Below are positions 55,696 to 64,000 of a stretch of 64,000 nt of DNA, one piece after another. Where the stretch lies: contig JALSQZ010000045.1 in assembly GCA_026985055.1 (NCBI GenBank), positions 1 to 64,000 of the forward strand. The letters run 5' to 3'. Every line of letters starts with the position of its first letter. The stretch's first letter is position 1. The stretch comes from Sedimenticola sp. GTDB lineage: Bacteria; Pseudomonadota; Gammaproteobacteria; Chromatiales; Chromatiaceae. The position numbers and the translations under genes are program-made. The notes beneath the pieces are model-generated. The model was given only the letters and a program-made list of their open reading frames with translations. It ran no database searches and had not been told where the DNA came from.

Positions 55696-56241
55696 TCAGG
55701 GCGTGTTTGGGTCCCAGAAATTGTAGTTTTCTTCAACCTCAGGAATTGTTCGGGACGCTGGAGTTTCCGCCAGACGGAGAAACTGGAGCACGCGTCCTTT
55801 GGGATCACGCATAGCCAGTTGTCTGTTCCACAGTCTCAGCTCGAATTCCTGACTCTGGTAAGTGTCCGCGTCAGTCATTTTCAGGCGTCCGGGAAGAATT
55901 TCCAGATAGAAATCACGGTACTGATCCGCCGACCAGTACATGCGGGCGTAGTTTTGTCTGATGATCAGCAGTATGCGGTTGGGGCTCGCCCAGGAGCCCT
56001 CCAACTGGGCCAGGGTGGGCGTATCGGCCAAACCGTAGCCGGGGGAAGGAGATGTATTGGGCGGATAGGGGCGGTATCCGGAATGGGCGGAAAGGCTCTG
56101 CATGGCCTGCATGGATTCGAACATGTCCAGCATGGCCCGCATCATGTCCACAAAGGGATTGTTGTTGAAGCGGTCGTAGGCTGGTGCTGTGCCGATGCTC
56201 AGCAACAGGAGGATTGCGCTGATGATTCGTCTCATGGACAT
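55696..56241 (-). CDS. Secreted protein of unknown function
   Basis: This is a protein of about 181 aa with a signal peptide (MRRIISAILLLLSIGTAPAY), a region with FDM-type and PYPPN segments, and a C-terminal beta-rich domain (LEGSWASPNRILLIIRQNYA then RMYWSADQYRDFYLEI, YQSQEFELRLWNRQLAMRDP). LEGSW...YARMY and related stretches resemble a small lipocalin-like or quality-control domain, but I do not recognise a family. Starts at 56241 and 56235 are both possible. It is convergent with the permease gene, sharing no overlap, and upstream is the MITE-A copy at 56338. Confidence 0.6.
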   Translation of the reverse strand: MSMRRIISAILLLLSIGTAPAYDRFNNNPFVDMMRAMLDMFESMQAMQSLSAHSGYRPYPPNTSPSPGYGLADTPTLAQLEGSWASPNRILLIIRQNYARMYWSADQYRDFYLEILPGRLKMTDADTYQSQEFELRLWNRQLAMRDPKGRVLQFLRLAETPASRTIPEVEENYNFWDPNTP

Positions 56242-56337
56242 TGTTCGCTGATGGTTTGGAAAAATTATAGCAGCCTGGACAGGTGGAACAGGTGTTTTGT
56301 GAGGACGGTTCAGGTGTCTATCCATCCCGACGGTTAG

Positions 56338-56580
56338 CCCGAATATTGCACCGGAATCCGGAATTTTCCCGGAGAGATTTTTGCCCAGATTGTTCGAACG
56401 GACAAAAGCCGATGTTATTCATCGACTTGCAGTGCGTTCGGGCAAGCTGGCTGAAAAGATCCCCGGGAAAAACCGGATAGCATGACAGGTACGAACTGTA
56501 TCCAGCATACTCGTCACGCAACATGCTGTAATTCATGGTAAAAAAACCCACATTTTGCGCGTTCTGGTGCAATATTCGGG
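56338..56580. mobile_element. MITE-A, complete 243-bp copy
   Basis: Termini CCCGAATATTGCACC and GGTGCAATATTCGGG are exact inverses, flanked by direct TTAG (56334-56337 and 56581-56584). The interior is nearly identical to the 12038-12278 copy in inverse orientation and to the partial copy at 1-144 in the same orientation. It has no coding capacity. The rsd-like gene starts only 61 bp beyond it, so its promoter lies in or right next to the element. Confidence 0.9.
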
Positions 56581-56641
56581 TTAGACTGTTTTCTGTTGAT
56601 GGAGTACATTCAGGGTTCCTGTGCCCAAGTGGAGTCATTCC

Positions 56642-57073
56642 GTGAACATGGAGACCAAGGAATCTGGAAAACCGTTGGAATCGGCGGTAAGGCAGTTGTT
56701 GATCGAGAGACAACAACTGCTGGTGACGTTTTGTCGCGCAGCGGGTATCGCGCCAGACCGTGCCGGAGAGGATGAAAAAACCATGCTGCTGGATCTGTGC
56801 CAGTTGCTCATGGATTATGCAGCCTTGTGGCAGTTCGAGATACATGATCCCCTGGCGGGAGAGGAGCTGCGCGCCTGTGAAGCATCCAGAATTCTGCAAG
56901 GAGAGCAGACCATGCTCATGCAGGCGGCCCAGGTGATGCTCGATTTCAATGATCTGGTGGATGCCGCGTTGACCCAGGGGCGTCTGACGGATTCGGATTC
57001 TTATCTGTCTTCCCTTGGGGAAGTGCTGGCAGAGCGTTTCGAAGCGGAAGACCGGGTGATTACAGCCTTGTGA
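56642..57073 (+). CDS. rsd: Rsd/AlgQ-like anti-sigma-70 protein
   Basis: This is a helical protein of about 143 aa: AVRQLLIERQQLLVTFCRAA, LLDLCQLLMDYAALWQFEIH, then ASRILQGEQTMLMQAAQVML and DFNDLVD, the Rsd/AlgQ pattern. Rsd binds RpoD and, in E. coli, stimulates SpoT; AlgQ affects alginate and pyoverdine genes. GTG 56642 has GGAG seven bases upstream; ATG 56648 is possible. It starts 61 bp after a MITE-A copy and is followed 7 bp later by the cyclase-like gene, so the three-gene run with pilZ is probably one operon. Confidence 0.85.
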   Translation: MNMETKESGKPLESAVRQLLIERQQLLVTFCRAAGIAPDRAGEDEKTMLLDLCQLLMDYAALWQFEIHDPLAGEELRACEASRILQGEQTMLMQAAQVMLDFNDLVDAALTQGRLTDSDSYLSSLGEVLAERFEAEDRVITAL

Positions 57074-57080
57074 GAGAACT

Positions 57081-59378
57081 ATGGCATTGATGGGCAACAG
57101 TGGCATTCGTTCGACTGCCGCACTCCTGCAGGATGAGTTGCGCGTACCCAAGCGCAAATCCCTGCGTCTGGATACCTTTCCCCGGGGCATGGACAACGCG
57201 CGTATAGATGTGCATCTGGATCCTGCCCTGAACAGCGCCATCGATAATCTGGTGACGTCTTTCATGGTGCGCCGATTGCGTGAATTGCGCTTGCTCGATG
57301 GCAGCAACCCCCTGACGGAAAACCTCGATGCAGCGGATCAGTTTCGGGATGTCTTCGTCCCCCTGAGTTTGTCCGTGGCCCAGCAGGCGCGGCAGTCGTC
57401 CCGCCGGGAGATATACCAGCTCTTTGTTCTGGCGGTGATCAAGAATATCTATCTTTCCGTGGACAAAAGTCTCCAGGATTATCGGGAGGGCTTCGATGAA
57501 GCTCCTCTGCTGGGCGCCCTGAGCACTACCGAGAGTGTCTCACGGCATGAGAAGCTGTGGCGTTTCGGCCGGCATCAGGCGGTACTCCGTTACGAAGTCA
57601 GCAGGGAAGCGGTAAACCTGGTTCACAGCCTGGAACTGGTGGGGCGCAAGCAGCGCAAGAGCATTCTGGCACTGTCCTGGCCGGTGGCCGAGGAGATGCT
57701 TTTCAATCCTCTTTTGCAGCTGGGCAGGCTGGATGAGGAAATCACCTTCATGGACGTCTATCCTTTCGGGCTGATCAGGCCGGAGGTTTTCAGGCGTTTC
57801 GAAACCGTGCTGCTGGACGTGCTTTGCCGCTGGCTGCCGGACTGTCCTGTCAGACGCCTGGGCAACACTCCCGAGAGTGATCTCAATGAGCTGCAATTGC
57901 GTCGGGACGAAGGGGAGTTTCCCGGATACGCCCAGGTGGAAAGCTATCTGCGGGCGGTCATGTCGGACAGCGAATATCAGAGAGGGGAAACCAACTGGCT
58001 GGACAATCCCGGCAATCTGGCCTGGCTCATGGGTGCGGAAGGCGAACGGGGGCGGCCCGGCTTCTGGGACAAGAAGCGCTGGCGGGAATTTCAGAAAAAT
58101 TTGTTGCAGGAGTTGGAAAAGGCCTTTGGCAAGGCCGGACTGCTGGACATGATTTTTGCCAGCGCCCTGTTGCCTGATCTGTACCGGGATCTGGGGCGCA
58201 AGGGCTCTCTGAGATTGCTGTTCGAGTTTCTTACCGGAGGGCGTGGACGCAAGGAGTTGCTGCCCATTCTCCAGCAGTTCAAGGAGATCAGTGATCTGGA
58301 GGTTTACATGGATCGCATGGAAGCGGCCTACAAGCGATTGAGGCAGGCGGGAGCATCTTCACGCAGGGAATGGCTGATCCGGGTTGTCGAAGGCTATGCA
58401 GCTCTGCGCCGGGATCTGAAACTTTCCTGGGAAATGTACCGGGCCATGGATCTGATTCGCTTGCCCTCGCGTCCGGATGAGCTGGAGCTTTCCCGGGCGA
58501 ACCGCCTGCTGCAGGAGTTTTATCTGGGATCCCAGGCGCAGAAGAACGAGATTCTGGGACATGTCATTCTCAAGGCGGATCTGCGCGGTTCCACGGAGCT
58601 TACCGCCTCCATGATCCGTGAAGGCCTGAATCCGGCGTCGTATTTCAGTCAGAACCTGTTTGATCCCATCAATACCCTGCTGGAGAAATACGGGGCGGAA
58701 AAAGTATTCGTGGAAGGAGACGCGGTAATTCTGATGCTCCTGGAATATGCCAGCCCGGCTATACCCGTAGTAGCCCGGGCCTGCGCCCTGGCCTATGACA
58801 TTATTGAAGAAGTGCTGGGGCGTAATGCGGAAAGCCGCCACTTGGGACTGCCGGAACTGGAACTGGGCGTGGGTATTTCCTATATCGATGAGGCGCCCTG
58901 TTACCTGTTCGATGCCGGGCGCAAGATCACCATATCCCCGGCGATCAACCGGGCGGATCGCCTTTCGTCCTGCACGCACCGGGATCTTTGCCTGTTTGGC
59001 CGGGAAAAGGTTCAGGGTATAGAAATCATCCAGCAAATGAAGAGTGCCAACGACGTCTCAAGTGAGGCTGTTTTTTGTCGTTACAATGTCAATGGAATCG
59101 AGCTGGATTCAGCTGCTTTCGAACATCTGAATGGCGAGCTGGTGTTGCGCAAGGTCAAGGCAAAGAGCCTTGGAAAAAAGGACGGAGACCGTTATTATGT
59201 GGGGCGTTTCCCGGATGCGGGAGGCAAGACCCGTTGGCAGGTGGTGCGCCAAAGCAAGATAAAGGTCTGGGACGGAAAGAAACTCCAGCCAATGAAAAAG
59301 GGTGGTCGCAGTTTTTATGAGGTGGTGACCGATCCCGAGATTTTGAACCGGACGCGGGAAAAGCTGTCCGGTCGTTGA
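57081..59378 (+). CDS. Large cytoplasmic protein with divergent class III nucleotidyl cyclase domain
   Basis: This 765-aa protein has no membrane segment or signal. Residues 1-480 are helical and charged, of no family I recognise. Residues 490-640 form a class III cyclase fold: HVILKADLRGSTELT (metal Asp500), EKVFVEGDAVILM (metal Asp547), LELGVGISYIDEAP, and SPAINRADRLSS with transition-state residues Asn623 and Arg627. The residues that choose the purine in adenylyl cyclases are replaced: the Lys at four before the second Asp is Phe543, and the Asp seven before Asn is Ile616. So the catalytic machinery is present with altered base selection. The tail (640-765) is basic and beta-rich. It stands between an Rsd-like gene and a PilZ gene. 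The product nucleotide is unknown. Confidence 0.8.
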   Translation: MALMGNSGIRSTAALLQDELRVPKRKSLRLDTFPRGMDNARIDVHLDPALNSAIDNLVTSFMVRRLRELRLLDGSNPLTENLDAADQFRDVFVPLSLSVAQQARQSSRREIYQLFVLAVIKNIYLSVDKSLQDYREGFDEAPLLGALSTTESVSRHEKLWRFGRHQAVLRYEVSREAVNLVHSLELVGRKQRKSILALSWPVAEEMLFNPLLQLGRLDEEITFMDVYPFGLIRPEVFRRFETVLLDVLCRWLPDCPVRRLGNTPESDLNELQLRRDEGEFPGYAQVESYLRAVMSDSEYQRGETNWLDNPGNLAWLMGAEGERGRPGFWDKKRWREFQKNLLQELEKAFGKAGLLDMIFASALLPDLYRDLGRKGSLRLLFEFLTGGRGRKELLPILQQFKEISDLEVYMDRMEAAYKRLRQAGASSRREWLIRVVEGYAALRRDLKLSWEMYRAMDLIRLPSRPDELELSRANRLLQEFYLGSQAQKNEILGHVILKADLRGSTELTASMIREGLNPASYFSQNLFDPINTLLEKYGAEKVFVEGDAVILMLLEYASPAIPVVARACALAYDIIEEVLGRNAESRHLGLPELELGVGISYIDEAPCYLFDAGRKITISPAINRADRLSSCTHRDLCLFGREKVQGIEIIQQMKSANDVSSEAVFCRYNVNGIELDSAAFEHLNGELVLRKVKAKSLGKKDGDRYYVGRFPDAGGKTRWQVVRQSKIKVWDGKKLQPMKKGGRSFYEVVTDPEILNRTREKLSGR

Positions 59379-59438
59379 CAACGAATTACGCATATACCGG
59401 CTCGGGAAAGAACCGGCATATCAGGATCACTGCAAACT

Positions 59439-59810
59439 ATGTTGTTAGCCCGCAAACAGAGACTGCGTCGTGTAAAGACGGCTTTACGCGCGAGCATGAG
59501 TGTACGAGGCGCAAAGCCTCAGCCGGTTCTCATCGAGGAAATTTCCACTGCCGGCCTGGATTTTCTGTGCGATCGTGGCGCCCAGTGCCGAATCATGCCG
59601 GAAGGACGCAAGGTTCCCGGCCCGGTGTTCGGGGTGTATGTGAACATGGTGTTCACCCTGCCGAATTCCGCCACGGAGCTGCATACCCGCTGCCGGGTGC
59701 TTTTCTGCCATCGTCTCTCCCAGGACAGCTACCGTTTTGGCTGTGAATTCCATCAGCTGGATGAAGAGGCGCAGGAAACCCTGAATGCCTTTATTCGCGA
59801 GGCGTTATAA
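59439..59810 (+). CDS. PilZ-domain protein
   Basis: This is a 123-aa single-domain protein. A basic N-terminal stretch (RKQRLRRVKTALRASMSVRG) precedes VLIEEISTAGLDFLC, the position of the D/N-x-S-x-x-G motif, here E-I-S-T-A-G. The body ends YRFGCEFHQLDEEAQETLNA, typical PilZ beta-barrel and helix. PilZ domains bind c-di-GMP through the Arg and D/NxSxxG motifs; with Glu replacing Asp/Asn, binding is uncertain. It could instead read the product of the upstream cyclase. It follows the cyclase gene by 60 bp. Confidence 0.82.
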   Translation: MLLARKQRLRRVKTALRASMSVRGAKPQPVLIEEISTAGLDFLCDRGAQCRIMPEGRKVPGPVFGVYVNMVFTLPNSATELHTRCRVLFCHRLSQDSYRFGCEFHQLDEEAQETLNAFIREAL

Positions 59811-61787
59811 GGCAGCGCTTTTCTTTGTTTCCGACTGAGCCGTGCGTTCGGGCCGGGTTCCCTGTATCGGCAACATTCTGTCGGACAGACGGGTGATCTT
59901 GTGCCCCAGGCGGTAGTCATAGATCGCGGCATAGGTGAATACCCGTTGCACATAACCACGGGTTTCCCTGAACGGAATCAGTTCCACCCAGATATCCGCC
60001 GGTAATTGTTTCTCCGGCAGCCAGCGTTTGACCCGATGAGGCCCGGCATTGTAGGCGGCAGTGGCCAGCACCGGGTTGTCCCCCAATGAGGAAAATACAT
60101 CCGCCAGATACGCGGTTCCCAACTCGATATTGGTTTTCGGCGTGATCAGGTCCTTGTGGCGGGGCGTTTTCTTTCTCTTCAGCAGTTTTCTGGCTACATG
60201 TCTGGCCGTGGCCGGCATTAGCTGCATCAGGCCCACCGCGCCAGCGAAGGAGCGCACGCTGGGGTTGAAAGCGCTTTCCTGACGGATCACGCCGAATATC
60301 CAGGATATATCCAGTCCGTTGCGTTTGGCAAAATGCCGCACCTGGCTCTTGTGTTCCAGGGGAAAACGCAGTTCCAGATCGTCCCAGTAGTCGGATTTTG
60401 CCAGGGTGAAGATGGCCTGATCGTGCCATTTCCAGGATTTTGCCAATTGCGCCGCTGCCTTGTATTCCTCACGACTGAAGTTGGCTGTGAGCTGCCGCCA
60501 TTCCCGGCGCGCATCCACCTGGCGCTCCAGAGCCAGCAGTTCGCGGATTCTGGGAATTGCCGGCAGGTGGCTGATTTTTCGGGCGATGCTCGGGAGTACC
60601 CGGGTTTCCCCGGGAGCAAAATGATAATTCTCGCCGAGATGGTCGGCAGCCAGAAAACCGTAGTAGCTGCGTTCCCTGGCCAGTGCGGAAAAAACGGCTT
60701 TGGCCTTCTCCTGTTCGCCGTTTTGTTCCATGGCGCGCGCCAGCCAGTAGCGCCAGCGTTCGCTGTTTTGCTCGTCCTCGGGCATTTCCCGTATGCGCTG
60801 GATCAGCTGTGGCCAGTCACCATGCAACAGGGCAGCGCGCGCCAGGGCCTTCTGCAGCCGCGTATCATGGCTGCAGGGTCGGAGATCCGCGAGGAAACGT
60901 ATTGCCTCGGGAGCATTCTCGCGCACCAGCCACAACGCCAGCTTGCGATCCACCAGATGTTTTTCCATGGGAGGAAAGCGATAACGTTTTTGCAGTCTGG
61001 ACCAGTAATCTATGGCGGCGACGGGGTCCTTGCGGATCTGCCGGTAGGCAGCGTCCCTGAGCAGGCGAAAGCGTTGCGCATGAGGGGTGTTCAGGCGCTT
61101 TTCCCGCAGGGCGAGTTCCGGTTTGTTGTGGATGCGAATCCACAGATCCACCCAGCCGCGTTCGCTGGCGGGCAGGGATTTCTTCAGATAACGCACGAGC
61201 TTGAGATTGCCGTTGTCCATGGCCAGGCCAATGCGTTGCCAGACCAGTTTCCGGGTGAGCTGCCCGGCTTGTCGCCAGGCCTTGAATACCGGATCACAGG
61301 CTTTCGGGCGGGATTTGCCATGCAGCCACAAAGCCCTGACCTTTGGATAGGCCTTTTTTGCCTGTCCGGTGCGAACAAGAGCGTGCAGGTAGTGGCATTG
61401 CTGCTCGACACTCTTCTGTTCTTGGTAGAAACGCAGATAGTTTTTCCAGTCCTTTCGCTCCGCGAGTATCGACAGCCAGCGGCTGCGAAGCAGGCCTGCC
61501 AGCGGCGTATCAGCGTATTTTTCCAGAAAATCCTCGATTTCTGTGGCTGAAGCCCCGGATAGCCTGGTTTTCAGGCGTGCGTACTCAAGATAAGGATACA
61601 AGGGATAGCTTTTGAGCAGCGCCACCATCTGCCGGGGCAGCGGTTTTCCCGCCAGCGCCAGTTTTTCCGCGCCCTGGAAAGCCTTGCGTTGTGCCTGAGT
61701 GGTCAGGCTGGCCTGGGACGTGGATGCTGCCAGCAGCGCCAGCAGAACCATCAGGTGGAAGAGGTGGCGTAGGCTGCGGCAGTTCAT
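59805..61787 (-). CDS. slt: Soluble lytic murein transglycosylase Slt
   Basis: This is a 660-aa periplasmic enzyme cleaving glycan strands of peptidoglycan. A signal peptide (LFHLMVLLALLAASTSQASL) is followed by the helical superhelix (about 40-470) and the catalytic domain: GVIRQESAFNPSVRSFAGAV with Glu as acid, then GLMQLMPATARHVARKLL, and TKTNIELGTAYLADVFSSLG, then NPVLATAAYNAGPHRV and WVELIPFRETRGYVQRV. Full length for Slt70. The stop overlaps the PilZ gene's end by 6 bp in convergent orientation. Confidence 0.95.
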   Translation of the reverse strand: MNCRSLRHLFHLMVLLALLAASTSQASLTTQAQRKAFQGAEKLALAGKPLPRQMVALLKSYPLYPYLEYARLKTRLSGASATEIEDFLEKYADTPLAGLLRSRWLSILAERKDWKNYLRFYQEQKSVEQQCHYLHALVRTGQAKKAYPKVRALWLHGKSRPKACDPVFKAWRQAGQLTRKLVWQRIGLAMDNGNLKLVRYLKKSLPASERGWVDLWIRIHNKPELALREKRLNTPHAQRFRLLRDAAYRQIRKDPVAAIDYWSRLQKRYRFPPMEKHLVDRKLALWLVRENAPEAIRFLADLRPCSHDTRLQKALARAALLHGDWPQLIQRIREMPEDEQNSERWRYWLARAMEQNGEQEKAKAVFSALARERSYYGFLAADHLGENYHFAPGETRVLPSIARKISHLPAIPRIRELLALERQVDARREWRQLTANFSREEYKAAAQLAKSWKWHDQAIFTLAKSDYWDDLELRFPLEHKSQVRHFAKRNGLDISWIFGVIRQESAFNPSVRSFAGAVGLMQLMPATARHVARKLLKRKKTPRHKDLITPKTNIELGTAYLADVFSSLGDNPVLATAAYNAGPHRVKRWLPEKQLPADIWVELIPFRETRGYVQRVFTYAAIYDYRLGHKITRLSDRMLPIQGTRPERTAQSETKKSAAL

Positions 61788-61919
61788 GGGTTCAGATTAG
61801 GGTTTCGATTCGTGGCTGGCAATTGGGGTTTACCCTGTATCCGCCGGTGAATAGCAGGGGAGGGAATGGGCTACAATTCCTGTAACGATTATAGACAAAT
61901 GCAGAACGGGAGTTGTGAG

Positions 61920-62369
61920 ATGGCAGACAATACTGTCGATATGGAACAGGAAATGACGCTCAATAGTGGTATCGCCGCTTTTGAAGCCAAACATTTCGTA
62001 CGCGCGGCGGAACTGCTGGAACCGTTGGCCGAAGCCGGAAATGCCGAGGCTCAGTACCGCGTCGCCATCATGGCGCAGAACGGGCTGGGAATGGTGGAAA
62101 ATCAGCTCCAGGCGTACAAGTTCATGAAAGAAGCAGCGGAATCCGGTCTGCCTTTCGCGCAACACGGTCTGGGCTTCATGTATCTGGAAGGAGAGTGCGT
62201 GGAAAAGAACGGAGAAAAGGCACTGTACTGGTTCATGAAAGGCGCAGAGCAGGGATTGCAGGGTTCCATGACCACCATTGCCATGATGTACCAGGATGGC
62301 AACGGGGTGGAAGCCGACCCGGAAAAAGCCCGGGAATGGTTCCACAAGGCAGGCTTCGACGAGATGTAG
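61920..62369 (+). CDS. Sel1-repeat protein
   Basis: This is a 149-aa protein with three consecutive Sel1-like repeats: AAELLEPLAEAGNAEAQYRV, then AYKFMKEAAESGLPFAQHGL and ALYWFMKGAEQGLQGSMTTI, ending AREWFHKAGFDEM. Such helical repeats mediate protein contacts. No signal peptide is apparent. ATG 61920 has GGGAG at a good distance. It is divergent from slt, and is a stand-alone gene. Function unknown. Confidence 0.82.
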   Translation: MADNTVDMEQEMTLNSGIAAFEAKHFVRAAELLEPLAEAGNAEAQYRVAIMAQNGLGMVENQLQAYKFMKEAAESGLPFAQHGLGFMYLEGECVEKNGEKALYWFMKGAEQGLQGSMTTIAMMYQDGNGVEADPEKAREWFHKAGFDEM

Positions 62370-62402
62370 GGTTTCCGTCAGCCGCCCTGTCTTCAGCAGC
62401 GC

Positions 62403-63461
62403 TCAAACAGTGCGCCGTTTGCGTACCGCCTTGGCCAGTTTTTCCAGCAGTGGAACACTGTCTTCCCAGGGCAGACAGGCATCCGTGATGCTCTGGCCAT
62501 AGACCAGGGGTTTTCCCGGTATCAGGGGCTGATTGCCGCCTACCAGGTGGCTTTCGACCATGGCGCCGATGATGCGAATATCGCCCCTGGTGACCTGGCC
62601 GGCCACGTCATGCCCCACATCCAGCTGTTTTTCATACTGCTTGTGGCTGTTGGCATGGCTGAAATCAATCATCAGGCGCGGTGTCAGCCCGGCCTTTTCC
62701 ATTTCCTCTGCCGCCAGATTTACGGATTCCGCGTCATAGTTGGGCCGTTTGCCGCCGCGCAGAATGATATGGGTGTCGTTGTTGCCGGTGGTGCTGAAAA
62801 TGGCGGAGTGGCCTTCCTTGGTCATGGACATGAAAACATGCGGACGCTCGGCTGCGCGCATGGCGTCCACTGCCACGCGCATGGTGCCGTCGGTGCCGTT
62901 TTTGAAGCCAACCGGACAGGACAGGCCGGAGGCCAGTTCCCGGTGTCCCTGACTCTCTGTGGTACGCGCGCCAATGGCGCCCCAGCTCACCAGGTCGGCT
63001 ATATACTGGGGTGAAATGAGATCCAGAAACTCGGTCCCCGCAGGCAACCCCTGGTTGTTGATATCCAGCAGCAGGCTGCGGGCCAGTTCCAGCCCCTTGT
63101 TGATCTGATAGCTGTCATCCAGATACGGATCATTGATCAGGCCTTTCCAGCCCACGGTAGTGCGTGGTTTCTCGAAGTACACGCGCATGACAATGAGCAG
63201 GTCGTCCGCAAGCTGTTGTTTTACCTTGATCAGCTTCCCCGCATAATCCAGCGCGGCTTCGGGGTCATGTACTGAACAGGGACCGATAACCACCAGCAGC
63301 CGGTCATCCTCGCCATGCAGGATGCGATGGATTTGCTGCCGGGCGTCGAAGACGGTTTTGGCTGCGGCTTCGGTTATGGGGTAGCGATCATGAAGAACAG
63401 CGGCAGGAACCACTTCCCGGGTGGCGCGGATACGAAGGTTGTCTGTTGGATATTGTTGCAT
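62403..63461 (-). CDS. 3-deoxy-7-phosphoheptulonate synthase (DAHP synthase, AroG/AroF type)
   Basis: This is a 352-aa class I DAHP synthase that condenses phosphoenolpyruvate and erythrose 4-phosphate in the first shikimate step. LLVVIGPCSVHDPEAALDYA, then IVMRVYFEKPRTTVGWKGLI, AIGARTTESQGHRELASGLS, CPVGFKNGTDG, HIILRGGKRPNY and RLMIDFSHANSHK are the conserved blocks with metal ligands. It supplies chorismate, the substrate of UbiC. Which aromatic amino acid inhibits it cannot be decided here, so no single symbol is given. Confidence 0.95.
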   Translation of the reverse strand: MQQYPTDNLRIRATREVVPAAVLHDRYPITEAAAKTVFDARQQIHRILHGEDDRLLVVIGPCSVHDPEAALDYAGKLIKVKQQLADDLLIVMRVYFEKPRTTVGWKGLINDPYLDDSYQINKGLELARSLLLDINNQGLPAGTEFLDLISPQYIADLVSWGAIGARTTESQGHRELASGLSCPVGFKNGTDGTMRVAVDAMRAAERPHVFMSMTKEGHSAIFSTTGNNDTHIILRGGKRPNYDAESVNLAAEEMEKAGLTPRLMIDFSHANSHKQYEKQLDVGHDVAGQVTRGDIRIIGAMVESHLVGGNQPLIPGKPLVYGQSITDACLPWEDSVPLLEKLAKAVRKRRTV

Positions 63462-63521
63462 GAGCCTGTTCTACACTTCGGCGGGAAAGCAGACAATTAT
63501 AGCCCTTTGCGGTGACTCCTC

Positions 63522-64000
63522 TCAATACAGATGACAGGCCACCTGATGTGGAGTACCTTCTGCTTTGATGTTCTTCAGCTCTGGCATGCCCTGGGCGCAA
63601 ACCTCCATGGCTTCCGGGCAACGGGTGCGGAAAGGGCAGCCCGAGGGTGGGTTGAGGGGGGATGGTACGTCTCCCTGGAGTATCATTCGCTTCTCCCTGG
63701 CGTCCGGGTCCGGCATGGGGATGGCGGAGAGCAGCGCCTTGGTATAGGGATGGCGGGGTTCCTTGTATAGGTCTGTTGACGAGGCCACTTCCACCAGCTT
63801 GCCAAGATACATGACGCCGATTTCGTGGCTGATGTGCTGTACCACGGCCAGGTCATGGGAAATGAACAGGAAGGAAATGCCCAGCTCGCGCTGCAAACGC
63901 GCAATGAGATTCAAGACCTGGGACTGTACCGATACATCCAGAGCCGATACTGCCTCATCGGCGACGATGAATTTGGGATCCAGGGTCAGGGCACGGGCAA
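63522..64000 (-). CDS. Oligopeptide/dipeptide ABC transporter ATP-binding protein, 3' part
   Basis: This is the C-terminal 158 residues of a peptide-transporter ATPase, running off the window edge. Walker B and D-loop are [20 protein letters not shown]; the H-loop is [36 protein letters not shown] leads into the oligopeptide-transporter C-terminal domain ([20 protein letters not shown]). [10 protein letters not shown] and the two-Cys end are typical of OppF/DppF-type subunits. The signature motif and Walker A lie beyond the edge. A start codon inside the visible part is not the true start. Confidence 0.93.
   Translation of the reverse strand, partial: ARALTLDPKFIVADEAVSALDVSVQSQVLNLIARLQRELGISFLFISHDLAVVQHISHEIGVMYLGKLVEVASSTDLYKEPRHPYTKALLSAIPMPDPDAREKRMILQGDVPSPLNPPSGCPFRTRCPEAMEVCAQGMPELKNIKAEGTPHQVACHLY

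Overview
The window reads as chromosome from a gammaproteobacterium with moderately high GC. The evidence is the gene content: an rpoH-ftsX-ftsE-ftsY block, ispB/rplU/rpmA/obgE/proB, slt, an Rsd/AlgQ-like anti-sigma protein, ubiC, and a Pseudomonas-type minor-pilin cluster next to ispH. Some genes fit a sulfur-metabolising lifestyle: a TtrS/ThsS-like sulfur-oxyanion sensor, a TauE/SafE permease, and a bufferin-like metal-binding peptide with DoxX. I cannot name the species from sequence alone.

Layout. 1-5.4 kb: a two-component system coupled to thiO, a triplicated thiO 5' end, a Uma2 gene broken by one nonsense codon, and a DUF4124 protein. 5.4-13.9 kb: minus-strand type IV pilus minor-pilin operon (gspH-like, fimT, pilV, pilW, pilX, pilY1, pilE) downstream of ispH, split by a collapsed toxin-antitoxin locus and a MITE. 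14-17.4 kb: a papain/serine-hydrolase fusion, a methyltransferase and rdgB. 17.4-23.5 kb: an accessory stretch lying between rdgB and rph, two genes often adjacent elsewhere. It holds a thioredoxin, a gluconate-dehydrogenase-like pair, a DsbA-like protein, DoxX, a bufferin precursor without its modifying enzymes, a DUF3379 gene and several repeat elements. 23.5-27.6 kb: rph, a PP2C phosphatase/protein kinase pair, yicC and gmk. 28.3-41.2 kb: rpoH behind a CIRCE operator, ftsXEY, an M16 peptidase pair, rsmD, coaD, a ferredoxin, ggt, rpoZ, spoT and ubiC. 41.2-49.6 kb: mobA, an APH/P-loop kinase fusion and an AddB/AddA-like helicase-nuclease pair. 49.6-50.9 kb: a decayed gene, an integrase tail and tRNA-Pro(CGG), the scar of an integrative element. 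50.9-55.7 kb: ispB | rplU-rpmA, obgE-proB-tauE. 56.3-59.8 kb: a MITE followed by an operon of an Rsd-like protein, a large class III cyclase-like protein and a PilZ protein. 59.8-64 kb: slt, a Sel1 protein, DAHP synthase and the end of an oligopeptide ABC ATPase gene.

Two themes run through the window. First, there are at least four families of short non-coding elements. I call them MITE-A (termini CCCGAATATTGCACC, flanked by direct YTAR tetranucleotides), MITE-B (termini near GGGAACCTCGAAAAAT, 4-bp target duplications), element C and element D. One MITE-A copy sits inside a MITE-B copy, and many copies lie at gene ends or in promoter regions. Second, there are signalling modules with unusual parts. 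The best candidate for an undescribed system is the Rsd-like / class III cyclase-like / PilZ operon at 56.6-59.8 kb. Its cyclase keeps the metal-binding and transition-state residues but has lost the usual purine-selecting residues. The papain-hydrolase fusion and the bufferin precursor without local MNIO genes are the next most interesting.
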